Of a DNA stretch of 21,524 nt, positions 6,247 to 13,684 are shown one piece after another; position 1 is the first letter of the stretch, and each line of letters opens with the position of its first letter. Made by a program: the position numbers and the translations under genes. This DNA comes from JANRKT01 sp033763355 (lineage in GTDB: Bacteria; Bacteroidota; Bacteroidia; Chitinophagales; Chitinophagaceae), in the NCBI GenBank assembly GCA_033763355.1, contig JANRKT010000060.1, positions 1 to 21,524 of the forward strand. The letters are read 5' to 3'. The notes under the pieces are model-generated. The model was not told the DNA's origin and did no database searches. It saw nothing but the letters and a program-made list of their open reading frames with translations.

Positions 6247-7271
6247 CAGTCAATAATGTTATCAAGGTTAAATAATGCACCACTGCCCAATGAAATTATT
6301 TCCCTGATTTGGTCTGTGGTACATTCCTGTACATGTGTTTCATAATTTTTCATTGAGGTAATAAAGACTGCCAGATCCTTCAATGGAGTTTTCTCAAGCA
6401 GTGAACCCAGCATAAAAGGGTTATGGGTTGTTATAAAAAACTGGTTGCTTTCATCATCTGCAATGCTTTCTGAAAAATCCTTAACAAAGAAAGGGAACAT
6501 ATTGGTTTCCGGCTCATCCATAATCAGCACCGCATCTTTATTTGACCGGATGGCCAGCATACCAAAAATATACCGCTGCATGGTTTCTGAAATGGTAACA
6601 AAAGGAAATGAATACAAATCATCATTTACGTCCTTTGCCATTTCTATATCGTTTTCATTCGGTTTCATTACCAATCTGTGATCTTTACTTCTGAAAAAAT
6701 CAGAAACTATTTGCCGCAGCTCTTTATTTGACAGAAGCAAAGTGGGAATGTTTTCGCCAAATGGAGGATTCAGATATGGTCTGTAATTATTACTAAAACT
6801 GATTTGCCTTTTAAAACTATATGTCCTGAACGCTGTGTCAATTATACCGCGGGGTTCAGCAACATTGTTTTGCTGAAAATCAAGATTAAATAAAAAAGAA
6901 TTTTCTGAATTTTTATCCCACCTTTGAGGGTCAATTATACCAGTCATTGTTTTGTATATAATTCCCTCAAAATGATTCAACAATGCCCCCTGGCTATTGC
7001 GGGCATAACGGATTTTCAGAGCCCAATCATCAGTAGTTACTTCAATTGTTTGTGTACTGTCAAAATCAAAAAAGAAGTTTCCAGCATTTTTGAAGCGAAA
7101 TAACTGGCTGAATATTGCTTTTTCCAATGCATTTACAGAAAACCAGCTCAATGCTTCAAGAATATTGCTTTTGCCTGAATTGTGCTCGCCTATAAAAATG
7201 TTAACTCTTTTGGGATGAAGTGAAATGTCTTTTATTGACTTATAATTTTTTATTTTCAGTGTCCTTACCAT
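6246..7271 (-). CDS. OLD/AAA-type ATP-binding protein (SMC-like ATPase)
   Basis: A 341-residue ATPase of the AAA_15/AAA_21 (OLD-like) group. Walker A is GEHNSGKS (28-35) after the typical strand MVRTLKIKNYKSIKDISL; Walker B is AVLIMDEPE (247-255) with D252 and E253; the switch histidine is in FFITTHNP (H283); the signature-like helix is around TISETMQRYIFGML. Such ATPases power nucleases or effectors in OLD, Gabija, PARIS, AbiEii-like and retron systems. No C-terminal TOPRIM is fused; the small partner gene overlapping its stop may supply it. Hand counts give 21 of 60 G+C (6241-6300) and 19 of 60 (7021-7080), against about half in sampled parts of paaA and obg, which may signal horizontal transfer. 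A well-spaced promoter lies directly upstream. Confidence 0.85.
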   Translation of the reverse strand: MVRTLKIKNYKSIKDISLHPKRVNIFIGEHNSGKSNILEALSWFSVNALEKAIFSQLFRFKNAGNFFFDFDSTQTIEVTTDDWALKIRYARNSQGALLNHFEGIIYKTMTGIIDPQRWDKNSENSFLFNLDFQQNNVAEPRGIIDTAFRTYSFKRQISFSNNYRPYLNPPFGENIPTLLLSNKELRQIVSDFFRSKDHRLVMKPNENDIEMAKDVNDDLYSFPFVTISETMQRYIFGMLAIRSNKDAVLIMDEPETNMFPFFVKDFSESIADDESNQFFITTHNPFMLGSLLEKTPLKDLAVFITSMKNYETHVQECTTDQIREIISLGSGALFNLDNIID

Positions 7272-7275
7272 AGTG

Positions 7276-7307
7276 CTAAGATATTATTAATTGCGTTTAA
7301 ACTCAAA
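7276..7307 (-). promoter_or_regulatory. Bacteroidota-type promoter for the OLD-like ATPase
   Basis: On the - strand, TTTG (7307-7304) is followed by a 20-base spacer and TATCTTAG (7283-7276), one mismatch from TAnnTTTG. The box ends 4 bases before the ATG at 7271, so transcription would begin at or next to the start codon, implying a leaderless message. Confidence 0.5.
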
Positions 7308-7495
7308 CACCTATTTTGATATCTCCGAAGCCAATAGCCAAATACAAAAATCCTTTATTAGCTATAACGAGAATAATGAATGAATGTGGCGTTAGAAATT
7401 GCTCTATTAGAGCCCCAACTCAATTATGTAAAAACAAACGGGAAAGCGACACAATAACATCTAAATTGAACTTTCCCTACTCCCCGCACAACAAT

Positions 7496-7503
7496 TATCT
7501 TTG
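7496..7503 (+). promoter_or_regulatory. -7 box of obg
   Basis: TATCTTTG matches TAnnTTTG exactly and ends 10 bases before the Obg ATG at 7514. This excludes the longer ORF start at 7316. A -33 element is weak (TTTC at 7472-7475, 20-base spacing). Confidence 0.45.
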
Positions 7504-7513
7504 CCGCTCATCT

Positions 7514-8515
7514 ATGGAAAAAACAAATTTTGTTGACCAGATACGCATATTCTGCCGCAGCGGGCATGGCGGCGCAGGCAGTAAACATTTTATGCGGACG
7601 AAGTTTAACCCGCAGGCCGGGCCTGATGGTGGTGATGGCGGAAGGGGCGGGCATATCATTTTACGCGGTAACAAAAATTTGTGGACACTGCTCCACCTGC
7701 GGTACATGAAAAATGTAATAGCAGAAAATGGCGAAGGCGGCAGTGGAAACAACTGCACGGGGCGTTATGGTAAAGATGTGATCATTGAAGTTCCCTTGGG
7801 CACCATTGCAAGAGATGAAGAAACAGGAAAGAAGGAAGCGGAGATTCTGGAAGACGGACAGGAGATTGTATGGATACAGGGTGGACGCGGCGGTTTGGGT
7901 AATGCAAGATTTGCTACGGCTACCAACCAGGCGCCTGAATATGCTCAACCCGGTGAACCAGGCATTGAAGCATGGAAAGTGCTTGAATTAAAAGTACTGG
8001 CAGATGTTGGCCTGGTGGGCTTTCCCAATGCAGGCAAATCAACATTGCTTTCGGTTATTACTGCAGCAAAACCCAAAATTGCCGATTATGCTTTTACTAC
8101 CATCAACCCCAATCTTGGTATGGTTGAATACCGCGATGGTAAAAGTTTTTGCATTGCAGATTTGCCCGGCATTATTGAAGGCGCTGCAGAAGGAAAGGGG
8201 CTGGGCCATCGTTTTTTGCGGCATATTGAAAGGAACCCGGTGTTGTTGTTTTTAATTCCTGCAGACAGCAAAGACCATAAAAAAGAGTTTGACATCCTCG
8301 TAAATGAGTTAAAAGAATACAATCCTGAATTGCTTCACAAACAATTTATCATCGGCATCAGCAAAAGTGAAATGCTGGATGATGAATTGAAATCTGCCAT
8401 TGAAAAGGAATTACCTCCCGGAATACCCCACCTGTTTTTTTCTTCCCTTACCCAAAAAGGGTTGCTGGAGCTGAAAGACCTCTTGTGGAAAGTACTCAAC
8501 CCTCCTTCACAATAA
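7514..8515 (+). CDS. obgE: Obg-family GTPase (ObgE/CgtA)
   Basis: An essential ribosome-associated GTPase linked to 50S assembly and growth control. The N-terminal glycine-rich Obg domain (1-158) has GPDGGDGGRGG, CTGRYGKDV and GGRGGLGNARFATATNQAP; the G domain follows with G1 GFPNAGKST (169-177), FTTINPNLGMV (194-204) and G3 DLPG (216-219). The G4 motif reads SKSE (283-286) in place of NKxD; a related form (TKSD/SKSD) is common in Bacteroidota Obg as I recall, but the final Glu is unusual. The protein ends soon after the G domain (333 residues), lacking the extra C-terminal domain of some Obg proteins. The frame stays open to 7316, but those 66 residues have no Obg similarity and overlap the promoter, so ATG 7514 is chosen. 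Confidence 0.95.
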   Translation: MEKTNFVDQIRIFCRSGHGGAGSKHFMRTKFNPQAGPDGGDGGRGGHIILRGNKNLWTLLHLRYMKNVIAENGEGGSGNNCTGRYGKDVIIEVPLGTIARDEETGKKEAEILEDGQEIVWIQGGRGGLGNARFATATNQAPEYAQPGEPGIEAWKVLELKVLADVGLVGFPNAGKSTLLSVITAAKPKIADYAFTTINPNLGMVEYRDGKSFCIADLPGIIEGAAEGKGLGHRFLRHIERNPVLLFLIPADSKDHKKEFDILVNELKEYNPELLHKQFIIGISKSEMLDDELKSAIEKELPPGIPHLFFSSLTQKGLLELKDLLWKVLNPPSQ

Positions 8516-8553
8516 ATTATTAAGAAATTTTTTTTTACCAGGAGTACTGATTT

Positions 8554-8586
8554 TTAAGTATGCCTGATTTCTGCTGTTATACTTAA
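8554..8586 (+). other. Inverted repeat between obg and the patatin gene
   Basis: TTAAGTAT (8554-8561) and ATACTTAA (8579-8586) form a perfect 8-bp inverted repeat around a 17-base spacer. It is AT-only in its arms, with no T-run after it. It may be an operator or a weak end-of-transcript structure; TAATTTTA (8584-8591), close to the -7 consensus, overlaps its right arm, which favours an operator. Confidence 0.35.
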
Positions 8587-8607
8587 TTTTAAGAAAAGCG
8601 GCCGTGT

Positions 8608-10920
8608 ATGTCCAGCATAAAAAAAACAATTTCACCTGTTGACCTGTTGACACTTGATTTCTGGCGCTACTTTGGTAAGGCGGTATTGCTGTTTTTCCCT
8701 TCCATTCTTTTTTTAGTATTTACTTATGTTGCTTTCTGGAATATGCTTGCGGCGCAGGACATGATAGTAATGTCACTTGAAAGAACCAATATTGCTGTTT
8801 ATTGCCTTGTAGCCCTGGTGTTCTGGGCTTATGTTACATGGTATTCATCACGGCTTGTTGCAAAAGCCAGGCAATTTCAGCATCCTGACGATCACCCTGT
8901 CTGGAATGTGTTGCTTACCCAGGGGCCAAGGATACTCGCCTTCAGTTGTTTCACCATTGTTATCCTTGCGCTTTTGCAATTACCGTATCTCAGTTTTAAA
9001 ATAAGCAGAACAGCCTGCAATATTCTTTTGTTATTGAGTTTTTCATATTACTTCCTGCTTTATCACCTTGGTGAAAAGCTTATACAAAAGCCCCTGGCAG
9101 ATAAAACAACTCAAATAAAGTTTTTACAGAAGGTAAGGGCAAGGATTTATGTAACTGTTCTGCTCATTACAGTTATTGTAATTGCAACACAGCATTTCAT
9201 TGCTTTAATCTTCATGCTGCTTTGCTGGCAGGCCGGCATTATATGGGTGCTCCTTATCCGGAGAAAAATAATTGAAGCAAACGAAATTTCAGCAGATCCG
9301 CAGCATTCAGCCAACTACAACAGCCTGGCTCCCCACTCACCGGTTTATAAAAAAATAATCCATCTTGTATTCAGAACTGAAGAGCAGGTTTATTTCCAGG
9401 GGTTCAACGTTATTGCTTTGTTTGCAGCGCTTGTTTATTTTGCCACTATATTTTCAGTTTCGTTTTCTGTGAAAGTAGGCCCGCTTCCTTTTGTATTGCT
9501 CGCCTTTGGCGTACTGGCCGGCCTTGGTAATGCCGTTGCATTTCTTTCTATACTGGCAAGGTTTAACCTGCATGTATTGTTTATTGCCCTTGCTGTTTTG
9601 ATTGGCCATTATATTGAGCCACATTATGCAGGCCTTACAGAAAAACAAAACACATCCGCTTCATTTAAAAACAGGCAACACCTTGGCGAATTCTTTAAAA
9701 ACTGGATTGAATGCCATGAGCGAAAAAAGATACTTGATGATACAACAGTAAAGGAATACCCTGTTTACTTTGTGCTGGCCAATGGCGGCGGAGCCCGTTC
9801 GGCTTACTGGGTTTCAGCAGTATTGTCAAAATTTGAAGATGAAACCCAAGGCACATTCTCAAAACACCTTTTCAGTTTATCTGGCGCATCAGGCGGCAGC
9901 TGGGGCAATGCCGTTTTCTTTAACATCATCCGCAACAAAGAAAAATTACCCGGCGCCGACAGTTTAATAACGCCTTGCCAGGATGCTGCAGCCCGCTATC
10001 TTCAATCAGATTTCCTTACTTATACACTGGCACGTTTGTTAGGCCCGGATATATTCCGCCACATCTTTCCATTAAAACGTGCATACGACCGGGGCACTGC
10101 ATTAAGCGACGCCATGGAAAGGGCTTCGGGTAAAAAAAGTTTTATGTACGGCCATTTTTCAGCGGGGTTCTCTTCTTTCATAACACAACAGGGGCAAAAA
10201 CATTACAATCTCCCTGTCCTCTGCATCAACGCAACACGCATGCAGGATGGCGCACCGGGGGTAATCAGCAACATTGATGTAAACGATACTTTTTTTAACC
10301 GCAGGCTTGAAGTATTGAATATGGTTGATGATGATAAAGATTTAAAACTGGGCACCGCCATTGTATTGGGGGGAAGTTCACCCTATATTAATCCTGCCGG
10401 AAGAATAGATGAAAAGCTGATTGACCCCCAAACAGGAAATGAAGAAACACATCCGCATTATTTTGTTGACGGGGGTTATTTTGATAATTCAGGCGCAGGA
10501 GTTGTAAACGAAATGATCATTGAATTGCGGCGTATGCTTAATGCGGACAGTTCCCTTTTACCCTATAAAAATAGACTGGGCTTTTATGTGCTGCACATAA
10601 CAAACGATCCCGTTGACGGGGTTGATCCAAAAGCGGTAAGCCCGCTGGTAAATGACCTTGCATCCCCTGTAAAAACTTTAATGGGATCATACGAAACCCA
10701 GACATATGTGAATGATTCCCGGTTAAAGAATTATATGAAGTCAATATATGGTAATCACAACCACTACATCAATTTTGATCTTTACCGGAAAGGCGATAAA
10801 ATGAGGTACCCTGTAAACTGGGCCATTTCACAGCATGTGGTTGATTCTATTAACAAAAGAATTTCCACTTATGAAAAGCTGCCTGAGTTTATACAACAGA
10901 TAAAAACCATACTGAAATAA
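8608..10920 (+). CDS. Polytopic membrane protein with C-terminal patatin-like phospholipase domain
   Basis: A 770-residue protein combining an N-terminal membrane domain (about nine predicted hydrophobic helices near 24-46, 61-80, 108-128, 134-153, 178-194, 197-217, 266-287, 293-315, 321-336) with a cytosolic patatin domain from about 385. The patatin motifs are complete: oxyanion-hole NGGGARSAY (392-400), nucleophile GASGG with S428, and FVDGGYFDNSG with D621 completing the Ser-Asp dyad. It should hydrolyse acyl esters of membrane lipids. Most patatins are soluble or outer-membrane linked, so the long membrane domain is unusual. It starts at ATG 8608 with no clear Shine-Dalgarno, 92 bases after obg. 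The physiological substrate is unknown. It ends against a convergent YbjQ-family gene with a hairpin between them. Confidence 0.88.
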   Translation: MSSIKKTISPVDLLTLDFWRYFGKAVLLFFPSILFLVFTYVAFWNMLAAQDMIVMSLERTNIAVYCLVALVFWAYVTWYSSRLVAKARQFQHPDDHPVWNVLLTQGPRILAFSCFTIVILALLQLPYLSFKISRTACNILLLLSFSYYFLLYHLGEKLIQKPLADKTTQIKFLQKVRARIYVTVLLITVIVIATQHFIALIFMLLCWQAGIIWVLLIRRKIIEANEISADPQHSANYNSLAPHSPVYKKIIHLVFRTEEQVYFQGFNVIALFAALVYFATIFSVSFSVKVGPLPFVLLAFGVLAGLGNAVAFLSILARFNLHVLFIALAVLIGHYIEPHYAGLTEKQNTSASFKNRQHLGEFFKNWIECHERKKILDDTTVKEYPVYFVLANGGGARSAYWVSAVLSKFEDETQGTFSKHLFSLSGASGGSWGNAVFFNIIRNKEKLPGADSLITPCQDAAARYLQSDFLTYTLARLLGPDIFRHIFPLKRAYDRGTALSDAMERASGKKSFMYGHFSAGFSSFITQQGQKHYNLPVLCINATRMQDGAPGVISNIDVNDTFFNRRLEVLNMVDDDKDLKLGTAIVLGGSSPYINPAGRIDEKLIDPQTGNEETHPHYFVDGGYFDNSGAGVVNEMIIELRRMLNADSSLLPYKNRLGFYVLHITNDPVDGVDPKAVSPLVNDLASPVKTLMGSYETQTYVNDSRLKNYMKSIYGNHNHYINFDLYRKGDKMRYPVNWAISQHVVDSINKRISTYEKLPEFIQQIKTILK

Positions 10921-10940
10921 TAAACCCTTTACAGGTTTAT
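10920..10940. terminator. Hairpin between convergent patatin and ybjQ-like genes
   Basis: ATAAACC-CTTTACA-GGTTTAT is a perfect 7-bp stem with a 7-base loop, beginning on the last base of the patatin stop codon and ending 6 bases before the end of the convergent gene. It is a candidate bidirectional terminator, though A/T-rich and without a long T-run. Confidence 0.45.
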
Positions 10941-10946
10941 AAGATA

Positions 10947-11267
10947 TCAGCTGAGCTTCACTGCTGTTCCGCTTGCGCTTACCATCAGCATACTTCCGTT
11001 TGCACCTACGGTTTCATAATCAAGGTCAATACCCACAACGGCATTGGCGCCCATGCTTTGTGCTTTTTGCACCAGTTCATTCATGGCGTATTGCTTGGCT
11101 TCTTCAAGAACCTTTTCATATGTGCCGCTGCGGCCGCCGAAAATATCCCTCAATCCCCCAAGGATGTCCTTAAATATGTTGGCGCCAATAATGGTTTGGG
11201 ATGTAACAACACCGTAATACTGAACAATCTGTTTCCCTTCTATGTTGGGCGTAGTGGTGGTGATCAT
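10947..11267 (-). CDS. YbjQ/UPF0145 family protein (heavy-metal-binding-domain type)
   Basis: A 106-residue protein of the YbjQ (UPF0145, DUF74) family, small beta-rich oligomers of unknown function sometimes annotated as heavy-metal-binding. Family blocks are visible: VQYYGVVTSQTIIGANIFKDI (15-35), GGRSGTYEKVLEEAKQYAMNELVQKAQSMGANAVVGIDLDYE and a C-terminal VSASGTAVKL. The length is typical and no metal-binding cysteines are present. It starts at ATG 11267 and is divergent from the S46 peptidase gene, with about 150 bases between the two starts. It is convergent with the patatin gene. No functional link to either neighbour is evident. Confidence 0.88.
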   Translation of the reverse strand: MITTTTPNIEGKQIVQYYGVVTSQTIIGANIFKDILGGLRDIFGGRSGTYEKVLEEAKQYAMNELVQKAQSMGANAVVGIDLDYETVGANGSMLMVSASGTAVKLS

Positions 11268-11390
11268 GTTAAAATGGTTTTATAAAAGATTGATGGAGCG
11301 GTTTTGAAGTTGCATGTTACGTTTAAAAAACTTAAGCAGTCTTTAACCATGATGAATGGTGCAACGAAGGCTTCTTTGCCATTTTTCTTG

Positions 11391-11398
11391 TAGGTTTG
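11391..11398 (+). promoter_or_regulatory. -7 box of the S46 peptidase gene
   Basis: TAGGTTTG matches TAnnTTTG exactly and ends 21 bases before ATG 11420. The ATG in frame at 11396 lies inside this box, which supports the downstream start. No well-spaced -33 TTTG was seen. Confidence 0.45.
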
Positions 11399-11419
11399 CA
11401 GGCACAAAATTATCAGGAC

Positions 11420-13585
11420 ATGAAGAAGTTAACAACAACGGTTGTATTATTTTTTTTCCTGCTCAAAAGCTTTGCCGATGAGGGCATGTGGCTGCCTTTG
11501 TTATTGGGTCAGCAGGTGTATGATGACATGGTTAAGCGGGGATTGAAACTTACCAAAGAACAGCTTTACAGTATCAACAAAGCTTCCATCAAAGATGCCA
11601 TCATCATTTTTGGTAACGGGTGTACCGGCGAAATAGTAAGCAATGAAGGTTTGATCTTTACCAACCACCACTGCGGTTATGATGTTATCGCTTCTGCCAG
11701 TACAGTACAAAACAATTACCTGCGTGACGGGTTTTATGCAAAGGGCAAAGCAGAAGAAATTCCTGCAAAAAGTTTAACTGTACAGTTTCTGCTGAAAATA
11801 GAAGATGTAACCAAAGCTATTGACAGTGCAGCACAGGGATTAACCGGCGCTGAAAGATCAAAGAAAATACAGGAGATGATTGCTGAGATTAACATCAAAT
11901 ATTCCGACCGTGCACAAAGTATTGAGGCCAGGGTAAACACCATGTTTAAAGGGAACCAGTTTCTTGTTTTTGTTTACCAGCGTTATAAAGATATTCGTTT
12001 GGTTGGGGCGCCTCCTGAAAGTATTGGCAAATACGGCGGCGATACGGATAACTGGGAATGGCCCCGCCACACCGGCGATTTTTCCGTATTCCGGGTTTAT
12101 ATGAGCAAAGACGGGAAGCCGGCGGAGTATGCAGCAGATAATGTTCCTTTAAAGCCAAAATATTTCCTGCCCATTTCAATTAAAGGGTTAAAAGATGGTG
12201 ATTACGCCATGACTTATGGTTATCCCGGAAGCACCAACCGCTATGAAACATCTTATGGCATAAAGCTTAAAACAGATATTGAAAACCCCGCCCTTGTTGA
12301 ATTGCGTGACATGCGTTTGAAATACATGTTTGAGCAAATGAAGAATGACGATGCAGTAAAATTAAAATTAGCTTCTTCTTATGCAGGCATTGCCAATTAC
12401 TGGAAGTTTTTTGACGGTGAAACAAAGCAATTGCTCAAATACCGTGTTTATGAACAAAAGCAGGCAGATGAAAGCAAATTCATCTCATGGGCAAAAGGCA
12501 AGCCTGAATATGAAAGTATTTTTTCAGGCTGGGGCAAAGCATACGACCAGTGGCGGCCTTATGCCAAACACCGCATTTACCTGAATGAGGGAATACTCGG
12601 TTCGCCGTTGCTTGCTTTTTGTGCAGGCCTTCTTACACTGGAAAGCGATATGGTAAAAAAAGGCGTAGATGCTGCAGATGTAAAAAAAGGTTTGCAGGAT
12701 GCTGATGCGGGGAGAAAAGCTCTTCTTCAGGAAGAGAATGTCCCGTCTGACCAGAAAATTGTTGCGGGTGTGCTGCGTATGTTTTACCGCAATATTGACA
12801 AACAACAGCACCCTATCGGTTTTTTTGAATCCATTAAAAATCAAAACGGCGACCTGAAAGAAGACGGTACATTCGACAGGTATGCTGCAGCCGTTTTCTC
12901 CGGCACAATGATCCTTGATGACAGCAAATGGAAAGCGTTCATGAGTAAACCGGACGCCGTAGTATTACAAAACGATCCTGCCTTTTCCATCACCAGCCAG
13001 TTTATAAAAAATTACAACAGCAAATACGGGCCCTTGCGCCAGCAGTTTCTTACCACAAATGATGAAAACAGCAGGCTGTACCTGAAAGGCATTATGCAGA
13101 TGGACCCGGTGAAGGCAAAGAAAATGTACCCCGATGCCACATTTACCATGCGGGTAAGTTTTGGCAATGTAAAAAGTTACCGCCCACGTGATGCTGTAAC
13201 TTATGACTATGTATGCACCATGAAAGGGGTGCTGGAAAAATACAAACCCGGTGATTATGAATTTGACCTTCCGGAGAAACTGCTTGAACTGGCAAAGAAA
13301 AAAGATTATGGCCAGTATATTGACAAACAAAGAAATGATCTTATTATCAGTTTTATTACCACCAACGACATTACCGGTGGCAATTCAGGTTCTCCGGTTA
13401 TTAATGCAACCGGCGAACTGATTGGCCTTGTATTTGACGGCAACTATGAAGCTTTAAGCCATAAGATTGCTTTTGATAAAGACCTGAACCGTACCATTTG
13501 TGTAGATGTGCGTTATATGCTATGGTGTATTGATAAATTAGGAGGGGCATCGAATATTGTCAAAGAGCTGAAGCTTGTGAAATAA
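11420..13585 (+). CDS. S46 family serine dipeptidyl peptidase, DPP7-like
   Basis: An exported dipeptidyl aminopeptidase for peptide uptake in an amino-acid-using Bacteroidota. A signal peptide MKKLTTTVVLFFFLLKSFA precedes the mature start DEGMWLPLLL. The chymotrypsin-like triad is visible: TNHHCG (H83/H84), GDTDNWEWPRHTGDF (208-221, probably D220) and GNSGSP with S656. The S1-specificity position is glycine (FDGN, G674), matching Gly673 of DPP7 and not the Arg of DPP11, so hydrophobic P1 residues are expected rather than acidic ones. The 721-residue length is normal. Start at ATG 11420 is preferred over 11396 because it gives a clean signal peptide and keeps the promoter outside the gene. A CHAT protease gene follows about 100 bases later. 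Confidence 0.93.
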   Translation: MKKLTTTVVLFFFLLKSFADEGMWLPLLLGQQVYDDMVKRGLKLTKEQLYSINKASIKDAIIIFGNGCTGEIVSNEGLIFTNHHCGYDVIASASTVQNNYLRDGFYAKGKAEEIPAKSLTVQFLLKIEDVTKAIDSAAQGLTGAERSKKIQEMIAEINIKYSDRAQSIEARVNTMFKGNQFLVFVYQRYKDIRLVGAPPESIGKYGGDTDNWEWPRHTGDFSVFRVYMSKDGKPAEYAADNVPLKPKYFLPISIKGLKDGDYAMTYGYPGSTNRYETSYGIKLKTDIENPALVELRDMRLKYMFEQMKNDDAVKLKLASSYAGIANYWKFFDGETKQLLKYRVYEQKQADESKFISWAKGKPEYESIFSGWGKAYDQWRPYAKHRIYLNEGILGSPLLAFCAGLLTLESDMVKKGVDAADVKKGLQDADAGRKALLQEENVPSDQKIVAGVLRMFYRNIDKQQHPIGFFESIKNQNGDLKEDGTFDRYAAAVFSGTMILDDSKWKAFMSKPDAVVLQNDPAFSITSQFIKNYNSKYGPLRQQFLTTNDENSRLYLKGIMQMDPVKAKKMYPDATFTMRVSFGNVKSYRPRDAVTYDYVCTMKGVLEKYKPGDYEFDLPEKLLELAKKKDYGQYIDKQRNDLIISFITTNDITGGNSGSPVINATGELIGLVFDGNYEALSHKIAFDKDLNRTICVDVRYMLWCIDKLGGASNIVKELKLVK

Positions 13586-13600
13586 AGATGAATGATCTTT
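13584..13600 (+). terminator. AAAGAT hairpin at the S46 stop codon
   Basis: AAAGAT-gaatg-ATCTTT is a perfect 6-bp stem overlapping the stop codon of the peptidase gene. It lies right before the GATGTTGGCG hairpin, and the two together may form the transcript end. Confidence 0.35.
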
Positions 13601-13604
13601 CGCT

Positions 13605-13628
13605 GATGTTGGCGTCCCCGCCAACATC
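13605..13628 (+). repeat. GTTGGYG hairpin repeat, copy A
   Basis: GATGTTGGCG-TCCC-CGCCAACATC is a perfect 10-bp stem with a 4-base loop, between the S46 and CHAT genes. A related hairpin with the same TCCC loop and three paired changes lies at 20737-20758. It may be a dispersed palindromic repeat doubling as terminator or RNA-stability element. Confidence 0.75.
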
Positions 13629-13684
13629 TTTACAATAAGGCAGGAAATTTTTTATTGTAACTTTAAAAAGCAAATTCATCGCAT

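Noticed and set aside
7365..7394. TAACG...GCGTTAG inverted ends resembling an integron attC site
   Set aside because: Only 30 bases long, the core sites do not fit RYYYAAC and GTTRRRY, and no integrase or cassette array is seen.
7316..7513. N-terminal 66-residue extension of the Obg reading frame
   Set aside because: It has no Obg-like sequence, contains the obg -7 box, and the conserved Obg domain begins at ATG 7514.
11177..11188. TTGGCGCCAA palindrome on the ybjQ-like gene
   Set aside because: It encodes conserved family residues (GAN) and is explained by codon use.
12741..12752. TCCCGTCTGACC in the S46 gene, matching one arm of the paaD repeat
   Set aside because: Only one arm is present with no hairpin, the residues fit a normal helix boundary, and 12 bases can match by chance.
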